From Massilia glaciei (GTDB lineage: Bacteria; Pseudomonadota; Gammaproteobacteria; Burkholderiales; Burkholderiaceae_D), in contig NZ_PXWF02000243.1 in the NCBI RefSeq assembly GCF_003011895.2, positions 1 to 43,139 of the forward strand: 43,139 bases of DNA, read 5' to 3'. The notes beneath the pieces were generated by a model. That model was not told where the DNA came from. It worked only from the letters and a program-made list of their open reading frames with translations, and searched no databases. Shown here piece by piece: positions 1 to 11,350 of this stretch. Within the stretch, counting starts at the first letter, position 1. Each line of letters opens with the position of its first letter. The position numbers and the translations under genes were made by a program.

Positions 1-970
1 GCCGCGTGGTGCCTTGCGCGGCCGGCGCGGGTGCGGGCGCGGGCGGCGCGGCGCCAGGTTTGAGCGGGGCCATGGGCTTGAGCGCGCTGCGGCGCACCTG
101 CTTGACCACCGCCTCGGGCGGGCGCGGCAGGCGCTGCCGCGGCTGCGCGAACAGCACCAGCAACTGGCGGTTGCGGTCGATGCCGGCCAGCGGCTGGCAC
201 AGCACGCGCCCGAACGCGCCGTTGGCGCTGCTCTCGACCTGCACCACCTTGGCCACCGCCAGCCCGGCCGGGTAGATCCCGTCCATGCCGGAGGTGACGA
301 GCACGTCGCCGACCACGATGTCGGCGTCGGGCGCGACGAAGCGCAGGTCGAGGTAGCCCGAGCGCCCGCGCCCGTAGGCGACGCTGCGCAGGCCGTTGCG
401 CAGCACCTGCACGGGTATGGCCTGTTCGCGGTCGGTCAGCAGGGTCACCTCGGAGGTGAACGGGAACACGCGCGTGATCTGGCCGACCACGCCGGCGTTG
501 TCGATCACCGGCAGCCCCAGTTCGATGCCCTCGCGGGTGCCGCGGTCGAGCACCACGCGGCGCGTCGACGGGTCGCGCGCGTCGTACAGGATCTCGCCCA
601 TGATCGACTTGACGGGGATGTTCGCGCGCGCGCCCATGAGTTTGCGCAGGTGGGCGTTTTCGGCCAGCAGGAGCCGGGCCTGCTGCACCGCCTGGGCCGA
701 GGCCACTTCGGCGCCCTTGAGGTCGCGCACCTCCTTTTGCAGCGCGGCCAGCGAGGAGAAATAGCTGCCGCCGAGCGCGATCGCGTCGCGCGGCATCAGG
801 GCCGCCATCTGGAACGGGTAGAGGATGGTGCCGGCCCCGGTGCGCAGCGCCGCGAGCGCCTGCAGGCGGGCGTCGAGCATCAGCAGGGCGATCGAAATGC
901 ATGCGAACACCGTCACTTTGACCCGCGCCGGGGCGCCTTGCTTAAACAGGGGCGGGGGACTGTATTCCAT
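1..970 (-). CDS. mreC: Rod shape-determining protein MreC (C-terminus cut by window edge)
   Basis: The minus-strand frame from the ATG at 970 stays open to base 1, giving about 323 residues with no stop, so the C-terminus lies outside. MreC is the periplasmic scaffold of the elongasome, linking cytoplasmic MreB to MreD, RodA and PBP2. The sequence has a short cytoplasmic N-terminus, one membrane segment near residues 17-36, a coiled-coil stretch (LQKEVRDLKG through LLLAENAHLRKL) and the beta-barrel region with IMGEILYDARDPSTRRVVLD and SGMDGIYPAGLAVAKV. A Pro/Ala-rich tail starts just before the edge. It lies 134 bp downstream of mreB on the same strand, the usual mreBCD order. Confidence 0.93.
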   Translation of the reverse strand, partial: MEYSPPPLFKQGAPARVKVTVFACISIALLMLDARLQALAALRTGAGTILYPFQMAALMPRDAIALGGSYFSSLAALQKEVRDLKGAEVASAQAVQQARLLLAENAHLRKLMGARANIPVKSIMGEILYDARDPSTRRVVLDRGTREGIELGLPVIDNAGVVGQITRVFPFTSEVTLLTDREQAIPVQVLRNGLRSVAYGRGRSGYLDLRFVAPDADIVVGDVLVTSGMDGIYPAGLAVAKVVQVESSANGAFGRVLCQPLAGIDRNRQLLVLFAQPRQRLPRPPEAVVKQVRRSALKPMAPLKPGAAPPAPAPAPAAQGTTR

Positions 971-1025
971 GACTTCCAATACTCACACAAAGGGCCATGC
1001 GGGGCCGGCGGCGGCCCGGCGAGGT

Positions 1026-1050
1026 ATGCGACACATGCGACACATGCGAC
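1026..1050. repeat. Short 9-bp tandem repeat between mreB and mreC
   Basis: The unit ATGCGACAC is present twice (1026-1034, 1035-1043), followed by a partial ATGCGAC (1044-1050). It lies in the mreB-mreC spacer. No function is evident. Confidence 0.6.
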
Positions 1051-1104
1051 GAGGCCGCCGCGCTTAGCGGCGACCAGGCCGGACCCGCGCCCGCGGGTCG
1101 GGCA

Positions 1105-2483
<1,379 letters not shown>

Positions 2484-2786
2484 ATGTCCCTCACACTTTC
2501 TGACGTAAAACGCATCGCCAAACTGGCCCAGCTCGAAATGGACGAGGCCAGCGCCGAGACCGCGCTGGGCGAACTCAATGGCATTTTCGCCCTGGCCGAA
2601 CAGATGGCCGCGGTCGACACGACCGGCGTGGCGCCGCTGTCGCACCCGCTCGACGTGGTGCTCGGCACCCTGCCGCTGCGCCTGCGCGAGGACGTCGTGA
2701 CCGAGTCGAACGCGCGCGAGGCCTACCAGGCGCCCGCGCCCAAGACCCAGGACGGCTTGTACCTGGTCCCGCAGGTCATCGAGTAA
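2484..2786 (+). CDS. gatC: Aspartyl/glutamyl-tRNA amidotransferase subunit C
   Basis: A 100-residue protein starting [19 protein letters not shown], the typical GatC opening. GatC is the small subunit that wraps around GatA and stabilises GatCAB, which converts mischarged Glu-tRNA(Gln) and/or Asp-tRNA(Asn) to the correct amides. The conserved [22 protein letters not shown] and the C-terminal [11 protein letters not shown] are present. It is first in gatC-gatA-gatB, 32 bp before gatA. No strong ribosome binding site precedes the ATG. Confidence 0.95.
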   Translation: MSLTLSDVKRIAKLAQLEMDEASAETALGELNGIFALAEQMAAVDTTGVAPLSHPLDVVLGTLPLRLREDVVTESNAREAYQAPAPKTQDGLYLVPQVIE

Positions 2787-2818
2787 TCCGCGCGCAAACC
2801 ATCAAACCCGACACCGAC

Positions 2819-4294
2819 ATGCACACAAAGACCATCAAAGAGCTCTCCACGCTCCTGCACGCCAAACAGATCTCCGCCACCGAGCTGACGCGGCACTTCC
2901 TCGCGCGCGCCGGGGCCAGCGACCTGAACGCGTTCCTGCACATCGACCCGGCCCAAAGCCTGGCGCAGGCGGCCGCGGCCGACGCCCGCCTCGCCAATGG
3001 CGGCGCCGGCCCGCTGACGGGCATCCCGATCGCGCACAAGGACATTTTCGTCACGCGCGGCTGGCGTTCGACGGCCGGCTCCAACATGCTGGCCAATTAC
3101 ACCAGCCCGTTCGACGCCACCGTGGTCGAGCGCTTCGGCGCGGCCGGCATGGTCACGCTGGGCAAACTCAATTGCGACGAATTCGCGATGGGCTCGGCCA
3201 ACGAGAACTCGGCCTTCGGGGCCGTCAAGAATCCGTGGGACAGGCTGGCCGTTCCGGGCGGCTCGTCGGGCGGCTCGGCCGCCGCGATCGCCGCCGGCCT
3301 CGCGCCGGCCGCCACCGCGACCGACACCGGCGGCTCGATCCGCCAGCCGGCCGCGTTTTGCGGAGTCACCGGGATCAAGCCGACCTACGGCCGGGTGTCG
3401 CGCTACGGCATGATCGCGTTCGCGTCCTCGCTCGACCAGGGCGGGCCGATCGCGCGCAGCGCCGAGGACTGCGCCATGCTGCTCGGCGAAATGGCCGGCT
3501 TCGACGCGCGCGACTCGACCTGCCTGACGGCCGAACAGGGCAATGTGCGCGAGGACTTCACGCGCGATCTGAACGTCCCGCTGACCGGCCTGCGCATCGG
3601 CGTGCCGAAGGAATACTTCGGCGAGGGCCTCGCGGCCGACGTCGAGCAGGCGGTGCGCGCCGCGCTCGACGAATTCGTCAAGCTGGGCGCGACGCTGGTC
3701 GACATCACGCTGCCCAAAACGGCGCTCTCGATCCCGGTGTATTACATCATCGCGCCGGCCGAGGCGTCGTCGAACCTGTCGCGCTTCGACGGGGTGCGCT
3801 ACGGCCACCGCGCGGCCGAATACAAGGACCTGTCCGAGATGTACCGCAAGTCGCGCGCCGAGGGTTTCGGGCCCGAGGTGCAGCGCCGGATCATGGTCGG
3901 CACCTATGTGCTGTGCCACGGCTACTACGACGCCTACTACCTGCAGGCGCAAAAAATCCGGCGCCTGATCGCCGACGACTTCCAGGCCGCGCTGGGCGAA
4001 AAATGCGATGTCATCATGGGTCCGGTCGCGCCGACCGTGGCGTGGGATTTGGGCGCCAAGTCGAACGACCCGGTGGCCAACTACCTGGCCGACATCTTCA
4101 CGCTCTCGACCAGCCTGGCCGGCCTGCCCGGCATGTCGGTCCCGTGCGGCTTCGGACAGGGCGCGGTCAACGGACGGCGTCCGGTCGGCCTGCAAATCAT
4201 CGGCAATTATTTCAGCGAGGCGAAGCTGCTCGGGATCGCGCACCAGTACCAGCGGGTGACCGACTGGCACACCCGCGCGCCCGAGGGCGTCTGA
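2819..4294 (+). CDS. gatA: Aspartyl/glutamyl-tRNA amidotransferase subunit A
   Basis: A 491-residue amidase-signature enzyme that hydrolyses glutamine and passes ammonia to GatB. The Ser-cisSer-Lys triad is intact and correctly spaced: Lys74 in IAHKDIF, Ser149 in PGGSSGGSA and Ser173 in [10 protein letters not shown]. The length matches the family. It lies between gatC and gatB (54 bp before gatB), so the three subunits are probably made from one transcript. Confidence 0.97.
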   Translation: MHTKTIKELSTLLHAKQISATELTRHFLARAGASDLNAFLHIDPAQSLAQAAAADARLANGGAGPLTGIPIAHKDIFVTRGWRSTAGSNMLANYTSPFDATVVERFGAAGMVTLGKLNCDEFAMGSANENSAFGAVKNPWDRLAVPGGSSGGSAAAIAAGLAPAATATDTGGSIRQPAAFCGVTGIKPTYGRVSRYGMIAFASSLDQGGPIARSAEDCAMLLGEMAGFDARDSTCLTAEQGNVREDFTRDLNVPLTGLRIGVPKEYFGEGLAADVEQAVRAALDEFVKLGATLVDITLPKTALSIPVYYIIAPAEASSNLSRFDGVRYGHRAAEYKDLSEMYRKSRAEGFGPEVQRRIMVGTYVLCHGYYDAYYLQAQKIRRLIADDFQAALGEKCDVIMGPVAPTVAWDLGAKSNDPVANYLADIFTLSTSLAGLPGMSVPCGFGQGAVNGRRPVGLQIIGNYFSEAKLLGIAHQYQRVTDWHTRAPEGV

Positions 4295-4348
4295 GCACGC
4301 GGTCAAACCATTCACCGCGTCTGACAATATTTAAAAAGCGAGAACAGT

Positions 4349-5809
4349 ATGCAATGGGAAGTCGTCATCGGTCTTGAGAACCACGTGCAGCTCACGACCA
4401 ACTCCAAAATTTTCAGCGGCAGCGCGATCCGCTTCGGCGCCGAGCCGAACACCCAGGCCAGCCCGGTCGACCTGGCGCTGCCGGGCGTGCTGCCGGTGAT
4501 GAACAAGGGCGCGGTCGAGCGCGCGATCCGCTTCGGCCTCGCGGTCGGCGCCAAGGTCTCGCCGCACTCGGTGTTCGCGCGCAAAAACTACTTTTATCCG
4601 GACCTGCCGAAGGGATACCAGATCAGCCAGTTCGCCGACCCGGTCGTCATCGGCGGCCAGCTCACGTTCGGTTTTGAAAAGGACGGCAAGTTCGAGACCA
4701 AGACCGTCAACCTGACCCGCGCCCACCTCGAGGAGGACGCCGGCAAGTCGCTGCACGAGGACTACGCGGGCATGACCGGGATCGACCTCAACCGCGCCGG
4801 CACGCCGCTGCTCGAAATCGTTTCCGAGCCCGAGATCCGCAGCGCCGCCGAGGCGGTCGCCTACGCCAAGGCGCTGCACTCGCTGGTGGTGTGGCTCGGC
4901 GTTTGCGACGGCAACATGCAGGAGGGTTCGTTCCGCTGCGACGTCAACGTGTCGGTGCGCCCGGCCGGCTCCACGGAGCTGGGAACCCGCTGCGAGATCA
5001 AGAACCTCAACTCGTTCCGCTTCATCGAAGAGGCGGTGCACGTCGAGGTGCGGCGCCAGATCGAACTGATCGAGGACGGCGGCAAGGTGGTCCAGGCCAC
5101 GCGCCTGTACGACCCGGACCGCAAGGAGACGCGCGCGATGCGCAGCAAGGAGGACGCGCAGGATTACCGCTACTTCCCGGACCCCGACCTGCCGCCGCTG
5201 TTGATCTCGGAGGAGTGGATCGCGCGCGTCAAGGCCGACATGCCGGAACTGCCGGCCGCCATGCGCACGCGCTTCGTGTCGGACTACGGGCTGTCGGAGT
5301 ACGATGCGCTGATCCTGACGTCGTCGCAAGCGATGGCGGCCTACTTCGAGGCCGTCGTCAGCAAGGCCGGCAAGGCCAACGCGAAGGCGGCCGCCAACTG
5401 GCTCATGGGCGACGTGGCGTCGACCCTGAACCGCGAGAACGTCGACATCGCCGACTCGCCGGTCGAGGCGTCGCAACTGGCGCTGCTGCTGGCGCGCATC
5501 GCCGACGGCACGATCTCCAACAAGATCGCCAAGGAGGTGTTCGCGGCGATGTGGGAGGCCAAGTCGGGCGACGAGCATGTCGCCGACGCGATCATCGACC
5601 AGAAGGGGCTGCGCCAGATCTCCGACAGCGGCGCGCTCGAGGCGATCGTCGACGAGGTGCTGGCCGCCAACGCCAAGTCGGTCGAGCAGTACCGCGCCGG
5701 CAAGGAGGCGGCGCTCAACGCGCTGATCGGACAGGCCATGAAGGCCTCGAAAGGCAAGGCCAACCCGGCCCAGCTGACCGAACTGCTGAAGAAGAAACTG
5801 GCTGCATGA
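4349..5809 (+). CDS. gatB: Aspartyl/glutamyl-tRNA amidotransferase subunit B
   Basis: A 486-residue GatB, the subunit that binds the mischarged tRNA, phosphorylates the acyl group with ATP and completes transamidation. It begins [15 protein letters not shown] and carries the [11 protein letters not shown] and [13 protein letters not shown] motifs in the catalytic cradle. The C-terminal third is the YqeY-like tail domain that contacts tRNA. The zinc-ligand cysteines seen in some GatB proteins are absent from the N-terminal [18 protein letters not shown] segment; this zinc-free form also occurs in other proteobacteria. A terminator follows at once, ending the operon. Confidence 0.97.
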   Translation: MQWEVVIGLENHVQLTTNSKIFSGSAIRFGAEPNTQASPVDLALPGVLPVMNKGAVERAIRFGLAVGAKVSPHSVFARKNYFYPDLPKGYQISQFADPVVIGGQLTFGFEKDGKFETKTVNLTRAHLEEDAGKSLHEDYAGMTGIDLNRAGTPLLEIVSEPEIRSAAEAVAYAKALHSLVVWLGVCDGNMQEGSFRCDVNVSVRPAGSTELGTRCEIKNLNSFRFIEEAVHVEVRRQIELIEDGGKVVQATRLYDPDRKETRAMRSKEDAQDYRYFPDPDLPPLLISEEWIARVKADMPELPAAMRTRFVSDYGLSEYDALILTSSQAMAAYFEAVVSKAGKANAKAAANWLMGDVASTLNRENVDIADSPVEASQLALLLARIADGTISNKIAKEVFAAMWEAKSGDEHVADAIIDQKGLRQISDSGALEAIVDEVLAANAKSVEQYRAGKEAALNALIGQAMKASKGKANPAQLTELLKKKLAA

Positions 5810-5814
5810 CCGCC

Positions 5815-5848
5815 AAGCCGCCCGGTGCGAACCGCGCGGCTTTTTTTT
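5815..5848 (+). terminator. Rho-independent terminator after gatB
   Basis: The arm AAGCCGC (5815-5821) pairs with GCGGCTT (5836-5842). An inner CGGT-GCGA-ACCG stem closes on a GNRA-like tetraloop. Eight T follow at 5841-5848. It starts 6 bases after the gatB stop. Confidence 0.92.
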
Positions 5849-5944
5849 CGGGCCGGATCGGCAGCCTTCGATCCCGCGCGGCGGTTGGCGCCAGGGTGGC
5901 GGGGATGGCCCCGCGATGGCCCCTCGATGCTCCCTCGATGCTCC

Positions 5945-7780
5945 CTATTTGCCGGCTGCGGGAAAACCGGCGGCGGCGCGCCCCTGGCGCAGATCCGCGA
6001 CCAGGCGCGCGAACAGGCCGCGCAATTGGGCGCTGCCGGTCAGCGTCAGGTGGTTGGAGTCGTAGTAGAACGGGCGGCCGTCGGCCGACAGGTAGCGGCA
6101 GGCCCGGTCGCACAGGACGGCGCCGCTGTGGTAGACGCGCAGGCCGTCGTCGTCGATCCTGCCGAGCAGGCCGATCAGGTCGGCATTGAAGGCAAGGTAG
6201 TCCTCGAGGTGCTGGACCGGCGGCGCGGCGCGCCCCTGCATGGCGTCCCACAGCGCCTGCGGAATATGCGCCGGCCAGGTCGGCACCGGCATGATCAGCG
6301 CGACCCGCACCCCGTCCCTGCGCGCCAGCGCCAGCACCTGTTCGAGCTTGAAATCGACGCGCGGCGAAAAATGGAGCACGATCGTGTCGACCGCATGCGC
6401 GCGCGCCTCGGCGAGCACCGCCTCCGGGTCCATCCCGTTCGAAAACAGCGGGTTATTCTCGGCGATCAGGCGCAGCGAGGCGTTGCGCGCCTGGGCCGCC
6501 GCGGCCAGGCCGTCCTTGATCGCATCGGCATGGCTGTTACCGACCAGCAGCAGGCGATGCGACGGCCGCGCGATCGGGCGCGTCAGTTCGCACGAGCGCG
6601 CCCGCGGCGCCAGCAGGTTGTTCAGTTTGCCGCAGCGGAAAACGCCGCGGTCGGCGTAGGCGTCGAGCACGCGCAGTTCGCGCTCCGGCGTGAGCGCCTT
6701 TTGCGCCAGGCCGCCGCCGACGGCGATGCCGAGCACGGCCAGGGCCGAGAACAAGGCCAGGCGCGGCGTGGCGCGCCCGGCCGTGCGCAGCGGCAGCTCG
6801 ACACACCGGTAGAGCAAGGCGGAGGCGGCGGCGACGAGCAGCGCCAGCGCCGCCAGCTGCGGCGCCGAACCGGCTTTGAGCACGGTGCCCGCGAACGGCT
6901 GGTAGAGGAACAGGACGATCACCGGAAAATGCGCCAGGTAGATCGAATACGAGTAGCGGCCGAGCCGTTCGAAGACGGTCGCGGCGCCGCTGCGCTCGAG
7001 CGGCGCCGGGAGCCCGCATGCCAGCACCGTGGCGCAGGCGATGGCGATCAGCAGCGCCCCCAGGCCGGGGTGGCCGGCGCGGAAGCCCAGGCCCCCGCTG
7101 CCGGGCGCGGCGAGCGCGATGCAGGCCAGCGCCAGCAGCGCGGCGGCGCCGAGCCAGCGCCGCCGCGCCGCGGCCGGCGCCGGCCGGTAGACGAATTTGG
7201 CGACCCCGTAGCCAAGCAAAAACTCCCACAGGCGGCACGGCATCCAGTAGAACGCGGTCTTGGGCGAACTGCCGAGCGCGATGAAGCACAGCAGGGCCGA
7301 GCCGAGCAGGATCAGGGTGAAGCCGCCCCTGGCCTTGTGGAAGATCCAGGCCAACAACGGCACCGCCGCGTAGAACTGGATTTCGACCCCGAGCGACCAC
7401 AGGTGCAACAGCGGCCTGAGCAGGGACTTGTCGAAGTACGACTCGTCCATCCAGAAACCGATGTTCGACGCGAACGGCACGGCAAACCAGGCTTGCGTGG
7501 CGATCTGGGCGTGTTCGTTCGGGATCGTGACGAACAGCGCGGCGGCCAGGGTCGCGCCGATCACCGCGAAATAGGCGGGCAGCAGCCGTGTGGCGCGCCT
7601 GATGAAGAAATCGCGTTTGCGCAGCGGGTCGTAGATCGTGGCCATCAGATAGCCGCTGATGACGAAGAACACGTCGACGCCCAAAAACCCGCCCTCGAAG
7701 CCGCCGACACCGAGGTGGAACAGCACGACCAGCGCCACCGCGACGCCGCGCAGCACCTGTATGTCCTTCCGATACGCCAT
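5945..7780 (-). CDS. Acyltransferase-3 / SGNH membrane protein (OafA/YrhL type)
   Basis: A 611-residue two-part protein. The N-terminal 350 residues or so are an acyltransferase-3 domain with about ten membrane helices, opening RKDIQVLRGVAVALVVLFH, with the catalytic-type His22 and the GGFLGVDVFFVISGYLM motif. The last 200 residues form a periplasmic SGNH hydrolase-like domain with LLLVGNSHAD (Ser block) and YYDSNHLTLTG (Asp/His block). Such fusions O-acetylate surface polysaccharide or cell-wall sugars; the acceptor here is unknown. I chose the ATG at 7780 because the upstream in-frame extension translates a simple hexamer repeat (7823-7870). It is 134 bp downstream of pyrE and convergent with gatCAB. 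Confidence 0.9.
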   Translation of the reverse strand: MAYRKDIQVLRGVAVALVVLFHLGVGGFEGGFLGVDVFFVISGYLMATIYDPLRKRDFFIRRATRLLPAYFAVIGATLAAALFVTIPNEHAQIATQAWFAVPFASNIGFWMDESYFDKSLLRPLLHLWSLGVEIQFYAAVPLLAWIFHKARGGFTLILLGSALLCFIALGSSPKTAFYWMPCRLWEFLLGYGVAKFVYRPAPAAARRRWLGAAALLALACIALAAPGSGGLGFRAGHPGLGALLIAIACATVLACGLPAPLERSGAATVFERLGRYSYSIYLAHFPVIVLFLYQPFAGTVLKAGSAPQLAALALLVAAASALLYRCVELPLRTAGRATPRLALFSALAVLGIAVGGGLAQKALTPERELRVLDAYADRGVFRCGKLNNLLAPRARSCELTRPIARPSHRLLLVGNSHADAIKDGLAAAAQARNASLRLIAENNPLFSNGMDPEAVLAEARAHAVDTIVLHFSPRVDFKLEQVLALARRDGVRVALIMPVPTWPAHIPQALWDAMQGRAAPPVQHLEDYLAFNADLIGLLGRIDDDGLRVYHSGAVLCDRACRYLSADGRPFYYDSNHLTLTGSAQLRGLFARLVADLRQGRAAAGFPAAGK

Positions 7781-7822
7781 CCTAGTCCCTTGCGAGCGTC
7801 GCCAGTCAGCCCCTGCCGGCCA

Positions 7823-7870
7823 GGTCCGGGTCCGGCTCCGGCTCCGGCTCCAGGTCCAGGTCCAGGGCCA
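7823..7870. repeat. Imperfect hexanucleotide tandem repeat, 8 units
   Basis: Eight six-base units of the GGTCCG/GCTCCG/GGTCCA/GGGCCA type follow one another in the pyrE-acyltransferase spacer. In one frame they would encode alternating Arg/Ser/Thr/Trp residues; this appears as an artificial N-terminal extension of the acyltransferase. Confidence 0.75.
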
Positions 7871-7914
7871 CAATACCGCCTGGCCCGCCGCCGGTCAAGG
7901 CCGCCCGCGCCGGC

Positions 7915-8586
7915 TCACGCCGATTCGACGCCATAGCGGGCGCGGTAGGCCGCGACGGCGTCGGTGTGCTTGGCCAGTTCCGGATCGGCGCCCGGCCCCG
8001 ACAGGTAGCCGAACAAATCCTCGAGATTGCCGATCGAGATCACCGGGATGTTGAACTCGCGGCCGACCTCCTGCACCGCCGAACTGGCCGACAGCGCGCC
8101 GTCCTTGCCCGAGCGCTCCATGCGGTCGAGCGCGATCAGCACCGCGCACGGCTCGGCGCCGGCGGCGCGGATCATGTCGACCGATTCGCGCACCGAGGTG
8201 CCGGCCGAGATCACGTCGTCGATGATGACCACCTTGCCGCGCAGTTTGGCGCCGACGATGGTGCCGCCCTCGCCGTGGTCCTTGGCCTCCTTGCGGTTGA
8301 AGGCGAACGAGGTGTTGCGGCCCTTGCCGGCGAGCGCGACGGCGGTGGCCGAGGCCAGCGTGATGCCCTTGTAGGCCGGCCCGAACAGCATGTCGAATTC
8401 GACCCCCGAGTCGAGCAGGGTCTGCGCGTAGAACTGGGCCAGTTGGGCCAGCGTGGCGCCCTCGTGGAACAGGCCAGCGTTGAAGAAGTACGGCGACTGG
8501 CGCCCGGCCTTGGTCGTGAACTCGCCGAAGCGCAACACGCCCGCCGACACTGAAAACGCGATAAACTGTTGGCGCAAATTGTTCAC
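7915..8586 (-). CDS. pyrE: Orotate phosphoribosyltransferase
   Basis: A 223-residue enzyme (E. coli PyrE has 213) that transfers phosphoribosyl from PRPP to orotate in pyrimidine synthesis. The PRPP-binding motif [17 protein letters not shown] is intact, and [11 protein letters not shown] and [13 protein letters not shown] form the catalytic and hood loops. I place the start at GTG 8586 (product begins [11 protein letters not shown]), where GGGGG precedes at Shine-Dalgarno distance. An in-frame ATG at 8610 would add 8 residues but has a poor binding site. It is divergent from the exonuclease III gene, with 74 bp between them. Confidence 0.95.
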   Translation of the reverse strand: MNNLRQQFIAFSVSAGVLRFGEFTTKAGRQSPYFFNAGLFHEGATLAQLAQFYAQTLLDSGVEFDMLFGPAYKGITLASATAVALAGKGRNTSFAFNRKEAKDHGEGGTIVGAKLRGKVVIIDDVISAGTSVRESVDMIRAAGAEPCAVLIALDRMERSGKDGALSASSAVQEVGREFNIPVISIGNLEDLFGYLSGPGADPELAKHTDAVAAYRARYGVESA

Positions 8587-8660
8587 GATGACCCCCGTTG
8601 TCTGACACATGGTTTGAATAGCCCGTATTTTAATCCGCCCCGCCACTTCCCCCTGGATCT

Positions 8661-9431
8661 ATGCCTAAAATTATTTCAGCGAACCTCAACGGAATCCGCT
8701 CCGCGCACAAAAAGGGCTTCTTCAACTGGATGGCCACCCAAACGGCCGATTTCATCTGCGTCCAGGAGCTCAAAGCCCAGCTGCCCGACATGACCGAGGA
8801 ATTCCTGGCCCCCGGCGGCTACCACGGCCATTTCCACTACGCCGAGAAAAAAGGCTATTCGGGCACCGGCATCTACAGCCGCGTCAAACCGGACGCGGTG
8901 CGCACCGGTTTCGGCAGCCCCGAATTCGACGCCGAGGGGCGCTACGTGCGCTGCGATTTCGGCAATCTGACCGTCATTTCGGTGTACTGCCCGTCCGGTT
9001 CGTCCTCGCCCGAGCGCCAGGAGGCCAAGTTCCGTTTCATGGAGCTGTTCCTGCCGCACCTGCTCGAGCTCAAGGCCGAGGGCCGCGAGGTGGTCATCTG
9101 CGGCGACTGGAACATCGCGCACCAGGAGATCGACCTGAAGAACTACAAGGGCAACAAGAAAAATTCGGGATTTTTGCCCGAGGAGCGCGCCTGGCTGACC
9201 CGCGTTTTCGACGAAGTCGGCTTGGTCGACGTCCACCGCGGCATCGACAAGCGCCCCGAGCAATACACCTGGTGGAGCAACCGCGGCCAGGCCTACGCGA
9301 AGAACGTCGGATGGCGCATCGACTACCACGTCGCCACGCCCGGCATCGCGGCGCAGGCCCGGACGGTGGCGGTCTACAAGGACGAGCGTTTCTCCGACCA
9401 CGCGCCTTTGATCATCGACTACACGGTCTGA
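8661..9431 (+). CDS. xth: Exodeoxyribonuclease III (AP endonuclease)
   Basis: A 256-residue EEP-fold nuclease that incises abasic sites and trims 3' ends in base-excision repair. Motifs run in order: MPKIISANLNGIRSA, the metal-binding Glu in CVQELKAQ, YSGTGIYSR, CGDWNIAH with the catalytic Asp and Asn, WRIDYHVATP, and the C-terminal catalytic His in FSDHAPLIIDY. GGA precedes the ATG. It is convergent with the pseudouridine synthase gene, with only 20 bp between the stop codons. Confidence 0.95.
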   Translation: MPKIISANLNGIRSAHKKGFFNWMATQTADFICVQELKAQLPDMTEEFLAPGGYHGHFHYAEKKGYSGTGIYSRVKPDAVRTGFGSPEFDAEGRYVRCDFGNLTVISVYCPSGSSSPERQEAKFRFMELFLPHLLELKAEGREVVICGDWNIAHQEIDLKNYKGNKKNSGFLPEERAWLTRVFDEVGLVDVHRGIDKRPEQYTWWSNRGQAYAKNVGWRIDYHVATPGIAAQARTVAVYKDERFSDHAPLIIDYTV

Positions 9432-9451
9432 ACCAGACGTAAGCAGACGCT

Positions 9452-10369
9452 CTAAGCGCCGCCGAGCCGGCGCGCGCTTTCAAAAAAGCGCGGCTGGCCC
9501 GTGAGCGGATCGGTGAACCCGATCGAGCGCGCCAGCAGCTGCAGGGGCCGCGTGAAATCGTCGCCCTTGCACGGCAGCGCCAGCGGATAAAAAGCATCGT
9601 TGATGATCGGCGCGCCCAGCGCCGACATGTGCACGCGCAGCTGGTGCTGGCGCCCCGTGTGCGGGCGCAGCCGGTACAGCACGGCCTCCCCGCGCGCCTC
9701 GATGGCCTCGATCAGGGTCTCCGAATTGGGCTCCCCCTCCACCTCGCGCATGCGGAAGAACGGCGTGCCCTCGACCATCCGGCTGCGGCGCACGTGCGGC
9801 AGCGAAACGCCCGCCAGCGGCGCGGCCAGCGCCTCGTAGACCTTGCCGATCTCGCGCTTCTGGAACAGCGACTGGTAGACGCCCCGGCTGGCCGGATTGT
9901 GCGAAAAGATCAGCACCCCGGCGGTCTCGCGGTCGAGACGGTGGATCGGGGTCAGGTGGGCCAGGCCGGTGCTTTTCTTGAGCCGCACCAGCGCGCTCTG
10001 GTGCAGGAAGCGGCCCGACGGTATGACCGGCAAAAAATGTGGCTTGTCGACCACCAGCAGGTGCTCGTCGCGGTACAGGATCTCGACCTCGAACGGGATC
10101 GGCGTCTCAAACGCGAGCTCGCGGTAGTACCAGATGCGCGCGCCGCGCCGCACCGGGCTGCCCGGTCCGAGCGGCTTGCCCGCGCCGTCGACGACGTCGC
10201 CGCGCGCCATGCGCGCGCGCCACGCCTCGGCGTCGACATCGGGAAAGCGCTCGACCAGGAAAGCGAGCATGCCGTCCCACCGGCCGTCGGGCAGCCACAG
10301 ATAGCTCGGCGCCACGCCGTCGCGCGGCGCCAGCGGCACCACCGCGTTGGCCTCGGCCTGCCTGCCCAT
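9452..10369 (-). CDS. RluA-family RNA pseudouridine synthase
   Basis: A 305-residue enzyme converting uridine to pseudouridine in rRNA or tRNA. The catalytic motif HRLDRETAGVLIF carries the essential Asp, and LVVDKPHFLPVIPSGRF and LRPHTGRQHQLRVHM are the other RluA-family signatures. The N-terminal 80 residues resemble a small S4-like RNA-binding segment. The ATG at 10369 lies 11 bp after the stop of the M48 protease gene, so the two may be co-transcribed. A much longer open frame upstream is antisense-frame noise across the protease gene. Which RNA position it modifies cannot be read from the sequence. Confidence 0.9.
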   Translation of the reverse strand: MGRQAEANAVVPLAPRDGVAPSYLWLPDGRWDGMLAFLVERFPDVDAEAWRARMARGDVVDGAGKPLGPGSPVRRGARIWYYRELAFETPIPFEVEILYRDEHLLVVDKPHFLPVIPSGRFLHQSALVRLKKSTGLAHLTPIHRLDRETAGVLIFSHNPASRGVYQSLFQKREIGKVYEALAAPLAGVSLPHVRRSRMVEGTPFFRMREVEGEPNSETLIEAIEARGEAVLYRLRPHTGRQHQLRVHMSALGAPIINDAFYPLALPCKGDDFTRPLQLLARSIGFTDPLTGQPRFFESARRLGGA

Positions 10370-10380
10370 GCGCGCGCCGG

Positions 10381-11268
10381 CTACCTGGCCGCGGCGGGCG
10401 CGCCGCGGTACGGCGGCAGGCGCGCCGGCGTGGTGCCCTTGGCGCGCGCGTACAGCGGCAGCAGCACGTTCATGTGCTGGTTCATGATGGCGATCCGCTC
10501 TTTGCCGCCCGGATGGGTGGACATCCAAGCCGGCGGCTGGCCCTTGTTGAGCGATGCCATTTTTTTCCACAGCACGATCCCGGCGCGCGGATCGAAGCCG
10601 GCGCGCGCGGCCAGGTCGAGCCCGATCAGGTCGGACTCGCGCTCGTCGTCGCGCGAGAATTTGAGCGAGGCCGCCTGCGAGCCATACTGCGCGATCGTGT
10701 CGGTGACCCGCGGATCGATGCCGAACCATGCCGAGGCGCCGGCGCCGGCCAGGCGCGCCAGCACCGAGGTGCCGGTCGATTTGAGCATCTGCCCGCGGCT
10801 GTGCTCGCGCAGCGCGTGCGCCACCTCGTGCCCCATGATCGCGGCGACCTCGTCGTCGGTCAGTTTGAGCGTGGTCAGGATGCCGCTGAAGAAGCCGATG
10901 CGCCCGCCCGGCATGCAGAAGGCGTTGACCTGCTTCGAGTTGAACAGGTTGACCTCCCACTTCCATTGGGCGGCGTCCGGATTCCAGCGGCTCGCGTAGG
11001 GCATCATGCGCGCGGCGATCGCGCGCAGGCGCCGCACCTGGGGATGGTCGTCGGGCACCAGCGCGCCGGCTTGCTCGGCCTTTTGCAACATGCCCGCGTA
11101 TTGCAGGCTCGCCTCGTGGTCGATCTTCTCCTTCGACGCCAGCTTGTAGTATCCCGGGATCGGTTTGACCTCGATGCCGTCCTGCACCACCACCTGCGCG
11201 TCCTTCGCCGCGGCGACGCTGGTGAACACGCTCAGGGACACAACGAGGGCGATTTTTTTGATTTTCAT
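10381..11268 (-). CDS. Periplasmic M48-family zinc metalloprotease
   Basis: A 295-residue protein with an N-terminal signal peptide (MKIKKIALVVSLSVFTSVAA, likely cut near residue 21). The zinc motif HEVAH is at 147-151, and the third ligand is probably Glu211 in the ERESDLIG stretch. This is the LoiP/YcaL-like short form without TPR repeats; relatives act in envelope protein quality control. I chose the ATG at 11268 because it puts the signal peptide at the N-terminus. It lies 82 bp after metW and just before the pseudouridine synthase gene on the same strand. Confidence 0.9.
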   Translation of the reverse strand: MKIKKIALVVSLSVFTSVAAAKDAQVVVQDGIEVKPIPGYYKLASKEKIDHEASLQYAGMLQKAEQAGALVPDDHPQVRRLRAIAARMMPYASRWNPDAAQWKWEVNLFNSKQVNAFCMPGGRIGFFSGILTTLKLTDDEVAAIMGHEVAHALREHSRGQMLKSTGTSVLARLAGAGASAWFGIDPRVTDTIAQYGSQAASLKFSRDDERESDLIGLDLAARAGFDPRAGIVLWKKMASLNKGQPPAWMSTHPGGKERIAIMNQHMNVLLPLYARAKGTTPARLPPYRGAPAAAR

Positions 11269-11350
11269 GGGGTTCAAGCTCCAAAATTCCGTTTTAACAA
11301 CATCATCATGGCAGCAATCGCGCCGTTTGCGCACACGCCTCGCAAACCGG

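Noticed and set aside
5825-7936. 703-codon plus-strand frame opposite the acyltransferase gene
   Set aside because: The minus strand carries clear acyltransferase-3 and SGNH motifs; the plus frame is low-complexity Arg/Gln/Ala noise.
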